Assembly: GCA_902573425.1 (NCBI GenBank)
Contig: CACGJO010000003.1
Coordinates: 23,901 to 87,900, forward strand
Direction of reading: 5' to 3'
Length of the DNA: 64,000 bases
DNA from: an uncultured Pelagibacteraceae bacterium
GTDB lineage: Bacteria > Pseudomonadota > Alphaproteobacteria > Pelagibacterales > Pelagibacteraceae
Below are positions 55,191 through 64,000 of this stretch, in pieces. Under the pieces are notes generated by a model. It did not search any database and was not told where the DNA came from. It worked only from the letters and a program-made list of their open reading frames with translations. The position numbers were made by a program, and so were the translations under genes. Each line of letters starts with the position of its first letter. The stretch's first letter is position 1.

Positions 55191-56556
55191 TTAATTTTAT
55201 GTCTTTTCTAATTATATAAAGAAAAATTAATGATGGTATAACCATTACCGCAGTGATTACAAAGAAAATACCCCAATCACCATTTAACCAATCTACCATT
55301 GCACCCGATGATGCTGCTAATGTAGTTCGTCCAGCGGTACCAATAGATGCCAGGAGTGCATATTGTGTTGCCGTGTAGGTTCTATCAACCAGCATAGAAA
55401 TAAACGCAACAAAAGCTACCGTGGCAAAAGCAGCAGCCATATCATCAAAGATAACAGCTACAGCGAACAACCATTCTGATTTTCCCGACCAAGCAAGCAA
55501 AGAGAATAAAAGGTTAGTAGATGCCATAAGTATTCCCGAAACAAACATAGCTTTGATCACACCTGATCTTATTGCAAATAGTCCACCCAATAATGTAAAA
55601 ACAACAGTGGTGATCCAACCTAATCCTTTAGAATAAATTGCTATATCAGATTTAGTAAAGCCTATTTCTTTATAAAATATTATGGACATTCGACCTAGAA
55701 AAGCCTCGCCTATCTTAAACAAGAATACAAAACCTAAAATTCCTAATGCAATCTTCAACCCATTTTTGTTAAAGAAACTTATAATCGGCCCAGCGATTGT
55801 TCCACTGATCCAGGCGGCGGACATTGTAAAAAAATTTGATGATCCGAGCTTTTTCTGAATCATCCTATCAGTTTCTCTCTGAGAAGCATGTCTATCTGAG
55901 CTTATTGATTCATGCACAAACATTAAGCCAATATTACAAGCCACGATTACAATCCCGAGTATTAAAAAAGTAATTTGCCAATAATTTTCAAATCCCAATT
56001 TTTCAAAATAATCTGCAGTATTAAGCGAAATCACACCACCAAGTTTATATCCTGTCCACCATCCAACAACAGCCATTGCTGCACCTGCTTGCATTGATTT
56101 TCCTTCATGTTTACCAATCTGTTCAATTCTTAATGCATCGACAGTGATATCTTGTGTTGCTGAAGCAATTGCAATAATCAAACCAACTGTAATAACTAAA
56201 GCAAGGTTGGCATTAGGATCCACAAAATTCCAAAAAACTAAACTAAATAAAATTATCATCTGCATTAAAATTATCCAACCTCGACGATGACCAACTTTAT
56301 TTGTTAACCAAGGGATACGTATCCTATCAATTAATGGAGCCCATAAATAATTAAAAGCATAAACTGCAAAAATTAATCCTGCCCAACCAATAGTGCTTCT
56401 ACTTAGACCTTCCTCTTTTAACCAAAGGCTTAAACTACTTCCGATGATAACCCACGGGAAACCACTTATTGCACCCAATAGAAGAATACGAAGCATTCTT
56501 TTATCTAAATAAACTTTAAAAGATTCTACAAATGATTGTTTTTGATAAATATCCAT
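55180..56556 (-). CDS. ampG: AmpG-like MFS muropeptide permease
   Basis: A 458-residue, 12-helix major facilitator protein. AmpG-type signatures are seen: GAISGFPWVIIGSSLSLWLKEEG near residue 30, FNYLWAPLIDRIRIPWL near 69, GHRRGWIILMQ near 90 and ATQDITVDALRIEQIG near 133. AmpG imports anhydro-muropeptides for cell-wall recycling. The next gene, an NlpC/P60 peptidase without export signal, overlaps by 11 nt, supporting a recycling role. Some AmpG relatives move other solutes, so specificity is inferred. Confidence 0.82.
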   Translation of the reverse strand: MDIYQKQSFVESFKVYLDKRMLRILLLGAISGFPWVIIGSSLSLWLKEEGLSRSTIGWAGLIFAVYAFNYLWAPLIDRIRIPWLTNKVGHRRGWIILMQMIILFSLVFWNFVDPNANLALVITVGLIIAIASATQDITVDALRIEQIGKHEGKSMQAGAAMAVVGWWTGYKLGGVISLNTADYFEKLGFENYWQITFLILGIVIVACNIGLMFVHESISSDRHASQRETDRMIQKKLGSSNFFTMSAAWISGTIAGPIISFFNKNGLKIALGILGFVFLFKIGEAFLGRMSIIFYKEIGFTKSDIAIYSKGLGWITTVVFTLLGGLFAIRSGVIKAMFVSGILMASTNLLFSLLAWSGKSEWLFAVAVIFDDMAAAFATVAFVAFISMLVDRTYTATQYALLASIGTAGRTTLAASSGAMVDWLNGDWGIFFVITAVMVIPSLIFLYIIRKDIKLSEK

Positions 56557-56577
56557 TTCAGATAACTATAGATTAAT

Positions 56578-58023
56578 TTACGTTCGCCAGAAAGATGGTA
56601 AAAACAACACTAGAACAGCAAAAATTTCCAATCTACCAAGTAGCATTGCAAAGGATAGTATCCATTTAGATATATCAGAGACTTGACTGAAATTACCATT
56701 TGGTCCTATCATTTCTCCTAAGCCAGGCCCAACATTTGATATTGATGTTGCAGCACCAGAGATAGCAGACAAAAAATCAAGACCAGAAATTGATAAAAGT
56801 ATTGATATTATCAAAAATAATAATAAGTAAGAAAAAATAAAAATTATGACAGAATTAATAAAAGTATCTTCTACTTTTTGATTATTATAATTTAGTATAA
56901 AAATACTGTTTGGATATATTAATTTTTTTATATGGTTTCCCACAAACCCAAAAAGTATTTGCAATCTAAAAATTTTTATACCGCAAGTTGTTGAGCCCGC
57001 ACATCCTCCAATAAACATTAAAAATAAAAAAAATATTAATGGGAATTCACCCCACAACCCAAAATCATCGGTTACATAACCTGTTCCTGATAGTATTGAC
57101 AAAACATTAAACGATGAAATTCTTAAATTATCTAAAAAAGTAAATTCATTATTATTAAAAAATAAGTATAAAAACATAACTGCTATTGAAATAATGACTA
57201 AATATATAAAACCTCTGATTTGCACATCTGTGAAAAATATTTTTCTATTACCTTTTATAAATTTTAAATAAGCGATGAAAGGAAGACTTCCTAAAATAAT
57301 AAAAATTATAGATGTAAATTCGATACCAGGACTTTTGAAGTAACCAATAGACTCATTATGAGTTGAGAATCCTCCAGTAGCAAGTGTTGTTAAAGCATGG
57401 GCTATACTATCGAAAACAGACATTCCTTGTAACCAGTATATAATTGTACAGCTAATGGTCAGCGTTGTATAAATTAAAATAATTACTGAAGCAACCTCAA
57501 TAGTCTTTGGTAAAAGTTTTTCTGCTTCTGAAGAATCTGTTTTGAAAACTTGCATGCCACCAACTTTCAAAAGGGGCAGTACAGTTGTTGCCATAACAAT
57601 TATACCTACTCCACCAAGCCATTGCATTATTGCTCTCCACATTAAAATACTTTTTGGAGTCTCGTCCAAGTTAGATATCACTGTGGATCCTGTTGTAGTG
57701 ATACCAGACATACTTTCGAAAAAAGCTTCACTAAAAGTTAAATCTAAGTTTGAGAGAAAAAAAGGAATACTTCCAAAAAAAGCGATACTAATCCAAGACA
57801 TAGTTGAAAACAAAAAAGCTTGCTGTAGGTTTAATTGATTATCTCGCTTCAAAGTAGCAAGAATTGTAAGTATTCCGATAAAGATTGTAACAATTGACGA
57901 TGAAAAAAAACTGTTACTATTCTCTTTGTATAGGATTTGTATTCCATATGGTATCAACATAAAAACACCCAGAATTAGTAACAAAATTCCTACAACGAAA
58001 AAAACTGTTTTGTTTGTTATCAT
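56578..58023 (-). CDS. trkH: TrkH-type potassium uptake protein
   Basis: A 481-residue membrane protein of the Trk/Ktr superfamily. Selectivity-filter-like loops are visible: GITTTGSTV near residue 105, LATGGFSTHNES near 215, ILSGTGYVTDDFG near 310 and SNVGPGLGEMIGP near 430, one per membrane-pore-membrane repeat. It takes up K+ together with a TrkA-type regulator, which is not in this window. I chose ATG at 58023; a TTG nine codons upstream is possible but less likely. Divergent from lysK. Confidence 0.92.
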   Translation of the reverse strand: MITNKTVFFVVGILLLILGVFMLIPYGIQILYKENSNSFFSSSIVTIFIGILTILATLKRDNQLNLQQAFLFSTMSWISIAFFGSIPFFLSNLDLTFSEAFFESMSGITTTGSTVISNLDETPKSILMWRAIMQWLGGVGIIVMATTVLPLLKVGGMQVFKTDSSEAEKLLPKTIEVASVIILIYTTLTISCTIIYWLQGMSVFDSIAHALTTLATGGFSTHNESIGYFKSPGIEFTSIIFIILGSLPFIAYLKFIKGNRKIFFTDVQIRGFIYLVIISIAVMFLYLFFNNNEFTFLDNLRISSFNVLSILSGTGYVTDDFGLWGEFPLIFFLFLMFIGGCAGSTTCGIKIFRLQILFGFVGNHIKKLIYPNSIFILNYNNQKVEDTFINSVIIFIFSYLLLFLIISILLSISGLDFLSAISGAATSISNVGPGLGEMIGPNGNFSQVSDISKWILSFAMLLGRLEIFAVLVLFLPSFWRT

Positions 58024-58079
58024 AAAATTTGGACAATATTTAAATAGCAATAAAATTCAACTTATTATAAACCTTAATT

Positions 58080-59645
58080 ATGCTTGAATCTGATCTAATA
58101 AACTCAACATCATCTTGGCCATTTGTTGAAATAAGGAAACTACTTAAAGATAGAAAAGAAATTATTAAGAAAAAAAATAAAATTACTTTTCAAACTGGAT
58201 ATGGCCCGAGCGGATTACCACATATCGGTACGTTTGGAGAAGTCTCAAGAACCTCAATGATGATAAATGCATTAAATCATATTAATAAAATTAATTCTGA
58301 GTTAATAACTTTCTCTGATGATATGGATGGACTTAGAAAAGTTCCAGATAATATACCTAACGATAAAATTTTATACGATAATATTGGAAAACCACTTACT
58401 GCAATTCCAGATCCATTCCAAAAATATGGGAGTTTTGGCGAACATAATAACAAAATGCTAATAGAATTTTTGAAAAAATTTAATTTTAATTTTATTTTCA
58501 AAAGTTCAACAGAAAACTATAAAAAAGGTGTATTTAATAATTCCCTAGAAAGAGTATTTGAAAAATTAGAAGATATTATGAATATTATATTGCCTACACT
58601 CGGTAGTGAACGAAGAAAAACTTACAGTCCTTTTTTACCTATATGTCCCGAAACTGGTAAAGTTTTGGAAATCCCAGTAATCGAAATAGATAAAAAAAAT
58701 AGAACATTAGTTTTTGATAATGCAGGAAAAAAAATAAAAACAAATATTTTAAATGGTAAATGTAAATTACAATGGAAAGTAGATTGGGCAATGAGGTGGT
58801 TTACATTCGATGTAGATTTTGAAATGTATGGAAAAGACTTAATCGAAAGTGCAATTTTATCAAACAAAATCTGTAAAGCGATGGGCAAGCAGCCCCCTAA
58901 TGGTTTTGCATACGAACTTTTTCTTGATGAGAAAGGAGAAAAAATTTCAAAATCTAAAGGCAATGGAATTACTATAGAGCGGTGGCTTAAATACGCTTCA
59001 CCAGAAAGTCTATCACTTTACATGTATCAAAATCCAAAAAGAGCAAAAAAGCTTTATTCAGATGTAGTACCAAAGGCAGTTGATGAATATTTATCCTACA
59101 TAGAAAAATTTGATAGTCAAAATAAAAAAGAAAAACTTTTAAATCCAGTATGGCATATTCATAGTGGGTTACCTCCAAAAGAAAAAATAATTATGCCATT
59201 TTCAATGTTATTAAATATAGTTGGATCTAGCAATGCAAAGAAAAAAGATGTTTTATGGAAGTTTATAAAAAAGTTTCATAAAGAAATAGAACCAAAAAAC
59301 CATAAAATTTTAGATGAGCTAACTAATTATGCAATTAATTATTTTGTAGACGAAGTCGAACCAAAAAAAAGATTTAAAAAGCCTTCTGTTGAAGAAATGA
59401 AGGCCTTAAAAAATTTGATAACTTCTTTAAAAAAAGCAAACCAAGATACTCCTCCGGAAGATATTCAGACAATAATTTATACTTCAGGCAAAGAGAATGG
59501 ATATAGTGATAATCTGAGGAACTGGTTTAAATTAATTTATGAAGTTATTTTTGGTGAAGAAAATGGTCCAAGAATGGGCTTTTTCATAAGTTTTTTTGGA
59601 CTAAAAGAGACAATTGATTTAATGGAAAAAAAGTTGAAGATATAA
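58080..59645 (+). CDS. lysK: Lysyl-tRNA synthetase, class I
   Basis: Class I LysRS of 521 residues, the form found in archaea and many Alphaproteobacteria and unrelated to the class II enzyme. HIGH-like motif GPSGLPHIGTFGE near residue 42; KMSKS-like motif EKISKSKGNG near 287; WKVDWAMRWF near 232. It ends 5 nt before pyrD. Class I LysRS differs from class II in sensitivity to lysine analogues. Confidence 0.95.
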   Translation: MLESDLINSTSSWPFVEIRKLLKDRKEIIKKKNKITFQTGYGPSGLPHIGTFGEVSRTSMMINALNHINKINSELITFSDDMDGLRKVPDNIPNDKILYDNIGKPLTAIPDPFQKYGSFGEHNNKMLIEFLKKFNFNFIFKSSTENYKKGVFNNSLERVFEKLEDIMNIILPTLGSERRKTYSPFLPICPETGKVLEIPVIEIDKKNRTLVFDNAGKKIKTNILNGKCKLQWKVDWAMRWFTFDVDFEMYGKDLIESAILSNKICKAMGKQPPNGFAYELFLDEKGEKISKSKGNGITIERWLKYASPESLSLYMYQNPKRAKKLYSDVVPKAVDEYLSYIEKFDSQNKKEKLLNPVWHIHSGLPPKEKIIMPFSMLLNIVGSSNAKKKDVLWKFIKKFHKEIEPKNHKILDELTNYAINYFVDEVEPKKRFKKPSVEEMKALKNLITSLKKANQDTPPEDIQTIIYTSGKENGYSDNLRNWFKLIYEVIFGEENGPRMGFFISFFGLKETIDLMEKKLKI

Positions 59646-59650
59646 TTTTA

Positions 59651-60700
59651 ATGTTTTCTTTACTAAGACCATTTATTTTTAATTTAGACCCAGAGACTGC
59701 CCATGATCTAGCAATTAAATCATTAAAATACAATGTACTTCCAAAAAGCTTATTTTCCGTTGAAAATGAAGAAATTTTAAATATTAAATTATTTGGAAAA
59801 ATCATAGATAATCCAATTGGTCTAGCAGCAGGTTTTGACAAAAGTGCCGAGGTTTACAATGAAATTTTTAAAATTGGTTTTGGCTTTGTTGAGGTAGGAA
59901 CAGTCACCCCAAAAAAACAATATGGCAATCAAAAACCGAGAGTTTTTCGTTTAGAAAAAGATCAAGCACTTATTAATAGACTTGGCTTTAATAATGACGG
60001 TTCAGATACAATAAAAAAAAGAATTGAACATAATGTACCTGACGGTCTGTTAGGTATTAATATTGGCCCAAATAAAGATACAGATAATATGTACAATGAT
60101 TTTTTATCGTGTGCTAAAACATTTTTTCCTATCGGGGACTATGTTACAATAAATATTTCTTCTCCAAATACTGAAGGGCTAAGAAATTTCCATGAAAAAG
60201 AAAATCTTGAAAAGCTCTTAATTAAAATAAATGAAATTAGAAAAGAAAGTAATTTCAAAAAATCTTTTTTATTAAAAATTTCACCTGATCTTGATGACTC
60301 CTCTATAAACAATATTGTTGATTTATCATTAAAAAATAACATTAACGGAATAATATTAACGAATACCTCTGATAAAAATAGGGATAAATTAATAGATAAC
60401 CAAAAAAATGAAAAAGGTGGTTTATCAGGTCAGCCTATAAAAGATTTATCTACGAAAATAATTCAAAAATTTTATAAGGAACTTAATGGAAAAATACCGA
60501 TAATTGGAGTTGGAGGAGTTGACTCGGGAGAAGCTGCTTTTGAAAAAATAGCTGCGGGAGCTTCAGCGGTACAATTATATACTGGAATGATTTACAAAGG
60601 TCCCATGATAGTAAAAGAGATAAAAAAAGGGTTGATAATGAAGTTATATGAAAAAGGCTTCAAAAATATTAGTCAAGCAGTAGGATCAAACTCTAATTAG
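59651..60700 (+). CDS. pyrD: Dihydroorotate dehydrogenase (quinone), class 2
   Basis: FMN flavoprotein of 349 residues in pyrimidine synthesis. The class 2 N-terminal helix (FSLLRPFIFNLDPETAHDLA) links it to the membrane quinone pool. NPIGLAAGFDKSAE near residue 56, VGTVTPKKQYGN near 84, NRLGFNNDG near 113, the catalytic Ser region NISSPNTEGLR near 171 and GVGGVDSGEAAFEKIAAGASAVQLYTG near 278 are intact. Five bases after lysK and overlapping the convergent TSUP gene by 8 nt. Confidence 0.95.
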   Translation: MFSLLRPFIFNLDPETAHDLAIKSLKYNVLPKSLFSVENEEILNIKLFGKIIDNPIGLAAGFDKSAEVYNEIFKIGFGFVEVGTVTPKKQYGNQKPRVFRLEKDQALINRLGFNNDGSDTIKKRIEHNVPDGLLGINIGPNKDTDNMYNDFLSCAKTFFPIGDYVTINISSPNTEGLRNFHEKENLEKLLIKINEIRKESNFKKSFLLKISPDLDDSSINNIVDLSLKNNINGIILTNTSDKNRDKLIDNQKNEKGGLSGQPIKDLSTKIIQKFYKELNGKIPIIGVGGVDSGEAAFEKIAAGASAVQLYTGMIYKGPMIVKEIKKGLIMKLYEKGFKNISQAVGSNSN

Positions 60701-61799
60701 ATTTTTTAAAAAAATTATATTTTTTTTTATTAACATCATATCTGATATAATGGATAAGTTCCCTGGCATAAGAAAAAACTATGCCAACAAAAACTACAAT
60801 TAATATGGATAAAAATCCGTATGATACAGGGTAATTCTGTGAAAGACCCAAAACTATTTCTCCAAGTCTATTATCTATTTTCCCAACATTTTCAGTCGCA
60901 AATAAACTCTCACCCTTTTCTAAAACAAATTGTTCAATACCCATGATTACTCCTACTCCAAGCAAAAGTATTGCTAATAGAGTTTTATATTCTGTGGCAT
61001 TTAATTTTTCCGAAGCTTTTAGCCCCAGATGCAAACCTAAAATTGAACCAGTTAGAAGAATACTTACAAGAATAAAATCTATGGTCTGAAATTGTAGGGC
61101 ATGAGCTATAACTACAAAAGCAGTAATAAAGATTGTTACAAACAAAGATGTGCCAGGAACTAATTTTGTAGGCATACCAATAACATAAATCATTGCGGGC
61201 ACCATTAAAAAAGCCCCTCCAACACCCATTATGGAGGCAAATATTCCAACAATAAAACCAAGCATAAAAGGAACAATTGCGCTCTCATAGAGCTTTGACT
61301 TATGAAATCTTACCCTAAATGGAAGTCCATGTATCCAATAGTGATTATGAACCTTTTTTTTGACAACAACTTTTTTCTTTAATTCATTCAATTCTTTATA
61401 ACCTTTTGCAAACATTAAAGTTCCAATGATTACCAACATATAAATGTAGGCTAAAGATATAATAACGTTTACTATTCCCTTTTGTTTTAAATAACTAAAA
61501 ATAATCATTCCAACTATTGTTCCGAAAACCCCCCCGAATACAATTATCAAACCCATTTTGTAATCAAGCGTCCTTCTAAACCAATGAGTCAAAGCTCCTG
61601 AAACTGATGTACCTAAAATATTATTAGCCTCATTTGCTACAGCGAATGTAGGTGGTATACCTAAAAATATTAATACTGGGGTCATCAAAAAACCTCCTCC
61701 AATACCAAACAAGCCTGAAATGAACCCTATAATTAAACTTAAAATCAAAATTATTGAAATGCTAACTTGAACTTGCGCTACTGGAAGGAAAAAATCCAT
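60693..61799 (-). CDS. TSUP-family (TauE/SafE) membrane permease
   Basis: A 368-residue membrane protein with duplicated TSUP halves: LIIGFISGLFGIGGGFLMTPVLIFLGIPP near residues 21-50 and GFIVGIFASIMGVGGAFLMVPAMIYVIGMPT near 182-212. The repeated GxxxGxxGGxF pattern defines the family, which exports sulfite or sulfoacetate, among other anions. A cytoplasmic His/Lys-rich loop (about 135-165) links the halves. The substrate is not determinable. Divergent from rpmB. Confidence 0.87.
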   Translation of the reverse strand: MDFFLPVAQVQVSISIILILSLIIGFISGLFGIGGGFLMTPVLIFLGIPPTFAVANEANNILGTSVSGALTHWFRRTLDYKMGLIIVFGGVFGTIVGMIIFSYLKQKGIVNVIISLAYIYMLVIIGTLMFAKGYKELNELKKKVVVKKKVHNHYWIHGLPFRVRFHKSKLYESAIVPFMLGFIVGIFASIMGVGGAFLMVPAMIYVIGMPTKLVPGTSLFVTIFITAFVVIAHALQFQTIDFILVSILLTGSILGLHLGLKASEKLNATEYKTLLAILLLGVGVIMGIEQFVLEKGESLFATENVGKIDNRLGEIVLGLSQNYPVSYGFLSILIVVFVGIVFSYARELIHYIRYDVNKKKYNFFKKSN

Positions 61800-61848
61800 T
61801 CAACTTACTATTATTTGGTTTTACTCTTGTCAATAGTCATATATTTGC

Positions 61849-61877
61849 TTGATTATATATCTTACAGCAATTATATA
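61849..61877 (+). promoter_or_regulatory. Promoter of rpmB
   Basis: TTGATT (61849-61854), a 17-bp spacer and TATATA (61872-61877) place transcription start at about 61884, seven bases before the rpmB ATG. It resembles the rpmI promoter arrangement, with almost no leader. Confidence 0.5.
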
Positions 61878-61890
61878 CCTATCTAATATT

Positions 61891-62172
61891 ATGACTAGAA
61901 AATGTGAACTTACAGGTAAGAAACCAATTAAAGGCAACAATGTCAGCCATGCAAATAATAAAACTAAAAGAAGATTTTTACCAAGTATTAAAAAAGTAAG
62001 TTTTAAAAGTGAAGCTCTAAAGAAAAATATAAAGCTGAATGTTTCTAATTCCGCATTGAGAACCGTTGATTTTAAAGGTGGAATTGATAAATTTCTCAGT
62101 TCGGCTAAGTCTTTTAGGCTTTCTAAAAAAGCCAAGAAATTTAAGTCAGAAATAATTTCAAAAAATGCGTAA
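61891..62172 (+). CDS. rpmB: 50S ribosomal protein L28
   Basis: A 93-residue L28: MTRKCELTGKKPIKGNNVSH at the start, NKTKRRFLPSIKKVSF near 23 and a VSNSALRTVDFKGG stretch near 50. The ATG at 61891 is the family start; the frame is open to 61849, but the extra residues would cross the promoter. It keeps only Cys5 of the zinc cysteines seen in some L28 proteins. Its last 8 nt overlap the next transporter gene. Confidence 0.93.
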   Translation: MTRKCELTGKKPIKGNNVSHANNKTKRRFLPSIKKVSFKSEALKKNIKLNVSNSALRTVDFKGGIDKFLSSAKSFRLSKKAKKFKSEIISKNA

Positions 62173-62764
62173 TTTAATTCGGTCAAATAATAAGCCATTA
62201 ATTTTTTTGGCTTTTTTCATGGCACTTTTCGTTACTGCTTCAAACTTTTTAGTTCAATACCCGATTAATTTCTTTGGTATGGAAGAATTTTTAACTTATG
62301 GTGCTTTTACTTACCCTGTAACTTTTCTTATCACGGATCTTTCTAATAGAAGATATGGAAAATTTGTTGCTCGTAAAATTGTTTATATGGGATTTATTTT
62401 AGGGGTATTATTAACTTTATTCTTTTCAACAAATTTTTCTGATCTTATCTCTATGAGAATTGCTATAGGATCTGGCACAGCATTTTTATTTGCGCAATTA
62501 TTGGATGTTCAAATTTTTGATAAGTTAAGAAGTAAGATATGGTTTGCTGCTCCATTTACATCATCATTAATTGGGTCTTTAGTTGATACATTCTTATTTT
62601 TTTCTATATCTTTTTATGGGACAGGTATTAATTGGATTACATTAGGAATAGGCGACTTTATAGTAAAAGTTCTTATGGCTTTGACAATGCTTATTCCTTT
62701 CAGAATTTTAATGGCAAGTTTTAAAGACTTTTCAAAAAATTCTATCAAACCCTCATCTATTTAG
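62165..62764 (+). CDS. YhhQ/VUT-family queuosine-precursor transporter
   Basis: A 199-residue, six-helix membrane protein. QYPINFFGMEEFLTYGAFTYPVTFLITDLSNRRYG near residues 30-65 is the hallmark of the VUT/YhhQ (ECF-like) family, which takes up queuosine precursors such as preQ0 and preQ1. IGSGTAFLFAQLLDVQIFDKLR near 100 also matches. The start overlaps the end of rpmB by 8 nt, so translation is coupled to a ribosomal protein. Expected role: salvage of a tRNA-modification precursor. Confidence 0.87.
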   Translation: MRNLIRSNNKPLIFLAFFMALFVTASNFLVQYPINFFGMEEFLTYGAFTYPVTFLITDLSNRRYGKFVARKIVYMGFILGVLLTLFFSTNFSDLISMRIAIGSGTAFLFAQLLDVQIFDKLRSKIWFAAPFTSSLIGSLVDTFLFFSISFYGTGINWITLGIGDFIVKVLMALTMLIPFRILMASFKDFSKNSIKPSSI

Positions 62765-62769
62765 AGATT

Positions 62770-64000
62770 TTAATGAATAGTATTATCGGAAAAAAGATCA
62801 GTTAATTGATTTATCATAACGTCCCCAAGATCTTGAACATCTGTAATTTTAACAGCTTTTTTATAATATCTAGTAACATCATGACCAATCCCGATCGCTA
62901 AAAGTTCTACATCTGAAAATTTTTCAATAGCTTCTACTGTATGTTTTAAATCAGTTTCTAAATAGTCACTCATATTGGTTGAAAGTGTCGAGTCATCTAC
63001 TGGAGCACCATCTGATATAACCATTAAAATTTTTCTTTCCTCTTTCCTCTTGCTCATTTTACTATAAGCCCATCTTAATGCTTCACCGTCAATATTTTCT
63101 TTGAGCAATCCCTCTTTTAACATTAAGCCCATGTTTTTTTTTGACTGTCTCCAAGGTATATCTGCAGATTTATATATAATATGCCTCAAATCATTTAGTC
63201 TGCCTGGAAATTTTGGTTTATTATTATTTGACCAAAGTTCTCTACTAGATCCCCCTTTCCAATGTTTTGTTGTAAAACCCAAAACCTCAACTTTAACGGA
63301 GCATCTCTCTAAAGTTTTTGAAAGTATATCTGCACACACAGATGCAACAGAAATTGGTTTACCACGCATAGATCCAGAATTATCAATCAAGATTGTTACT
63401 AAAGTATCTTTAAAATCAGTTTCTTTTTCTTTTTTAAAAGATAAAGAATTAAATGGATCAATAATTACTCTTGTTAACCTTGATGTATCTAATACACCTT
63501 CCTCTAAATCAAATTCCCACGAACGATTCTGTTTGGCTAATAATTTTCTTTGTAATTTGTTTGCCAATCTAGAAACAAAAGTTTTTAATTGAATTAGTTG
63601 TTGATCTAAAGAGGTTCTCAATCTATTTAGTTCTTCCTCTGTTTCTAAATCTTCTGCTTTTATAGTTTCGTCATACTCATTTGTATAAACTTTATATTTT
63701 CTAGTTTTATTTGAAAATATTTTCTTAATTTTTTTATTTTCTCCACCATTAACCTCATCCACCTCATCGACTTGCTCATATGAGCTATCTTTTTCTGATA
63801 AATCATAAGGCGTAGATATATCAGCATCAATCGCTTGATCATTATCTTTTTGATCTTTTAATTTGCTCTCATTTTTTTCATTATTTTCATTACTTGCAGT
63901 TTCTCTATTATCTTCTTTTTCCTCAGTTTCTTCAAAAATTTCTTTGTCTTCAATATCTAGTTTTGAAATTGCGTTTGAAATAATCTTATTAAACTTTGCT
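62770..64000 (-). CDS. cobT: CobT-like cobaltochelatase subunit with VWA domain (N-terminus beyond right edge)
   Basis: About 410 residues are visible; the frame stays open through the right edge, so the start lies outside. A long acidic Glu/Asp/Lys-rich linker (roughly 63750-63960) precedes the C-terminal von Willebrand A domain, whose metal site DNSGSMRG (MIDAS, DxSxS) lies near 63382; [11 protein letters not shown] near 63010 follows. In B12 producers CobT works with the AAA+ protein CobS and CobN in cobalt insertion. No other cobalamin gene is in the window. It is tail-to-tail with the YhhQ-like gene, 5 bp apart. Confidence 0.88.
   Translation of the reverse strand, partial: AKFNKIISNAISKLDIEDKEIFEETEEKEDNRETASNENNEKNESKLKDQKDNDQAIDADISTPYDLSEKDSSYEQVDEVDEVNGGENKKIKKIFSNKTRKYKVYTNEYDETIKAEDLETEEELNRLRTSLDQQLIQLKTFVSRLANKLQRKLLAKQNRSWEFDLEEGVLDTSRLTRVIIDPFNSLSFKKEKETDFKDTLVTILIDNSGSMRGKPISVASVCADILSKTLERCSVKVEVLGFTTKHWKGGSSRELWSNNNKPKFPGRLNDLRHIIYKSADIPWRQSKKNMGLMLKEGLLKENIDGEALRWAYSKMSKRKEERKILMVISDGAPVDDSTLSTNMSDYLETDLKHTVEAIEKFSDVELLAIGIGHDVTRYYKKAVKITDVQDLGDVMINQLTDLFSDNTIH

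Noticed and set aside
1..64000. CRISPR arrays, insertion sequences, prophage or rRNA genes
   Set aside because: No regularly spaced repeats, transposase or integrase motifs, phage structural genes or rRNA sequence were seen.

Overview
The window is about 64 kb of very AT-rich, densely packed bacterial chromosome. It looks like a streamlined marine alphaproteobacterium of the SAR11 clade (Pelagibacterales, 'Candidatus Pelagibacter'-like). The grounds are strong AT bias, stop/start overlaps between most neighbours, almost no spacer DNA, a SAM-II riboswitch ahead of metX, class I lysyl-tRNA synthetase, a TAXI-type TRAP transporter, and an alphaproteobacterial helicase/fdxA/carD block. The assignment rests on gene content and recognised families; no database search was run.

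Layout. 1-9.7 kb: metX (cut by the left edge) under a SAM-II riboswitch, hisC-tyrA, the minus-strand run argH-lptM-lysA-plsC, a TlpA-like thioredoxin, an esterase, an HNH protein, and coq7-dsbB-VTT. 9.7-20.6 kb: tRNA-Leu, an acyl-CoA synthetase, a 22-residue poly-Lys/Arg peptide gene, carD-fdxA-TerB-like-helicase, an aminotransferase, and a TAXI receptor with its fused TRAP permease. 20.6-27.6 kb: thioesterase, DMT exporter, pyruvate dehydrogenase E2 and an E1 carrying an extra lipoyl domain, then a thiolase coupled to a 46-residue membrane microprotein. 27.7-40.4 kb: tRNA-Arg, a lone HisH-type amidotransferase, two CDP-tyvelose-epimerase-like SDRs either side of uppP-gltD-gltB, then hydrolase, galE and a glycosyltransferase. 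40.4-52.2 kb: the translation run thrS-infC-[PhyH, TylF, CDP-alcohol transferase]-rpmI-rplT-pheS-pheT-lepA, a glycosyltransferase and tRNA-Ser. 52.2-54.2 kb: a methyltransferase plus PhyH dioxygenase of visibly higher G+C beside tRNA-Ser. 54.3-64 kb: two microproteins, NlpC/P60-AmpG, trkH, lysK, pyrD, a TSUP permease, rpmB, a YhhQ-like transporter, and a CobT-like protein cut by the right edge.

How it works together. Core anabolic and translation genes form the backbone. Small accessory cassettes, mostly surface-sugar and PhyH/methyltransferase genes, are slotted between them. The clearest is the three-gene insert between infC and rpmI: a near-identical 39/40-bp segment that reads as the rpmI promoter lies at both ends, so cassette and ribosomal genes each have a promoter. 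Several inferred promoters place the transcription start at or within a few bases of the start codon, suggesting leaderless or near-leaderless mRNAs.

Best leads: the promoter-duplicating cassette, the SAM-II aptamer wired to an intrinsic terminator through an alternative hairpin, the lipoyl-domain E1, the PhyH + methyltransferase pair beside tRNA-Ser, and several microprotein genes.
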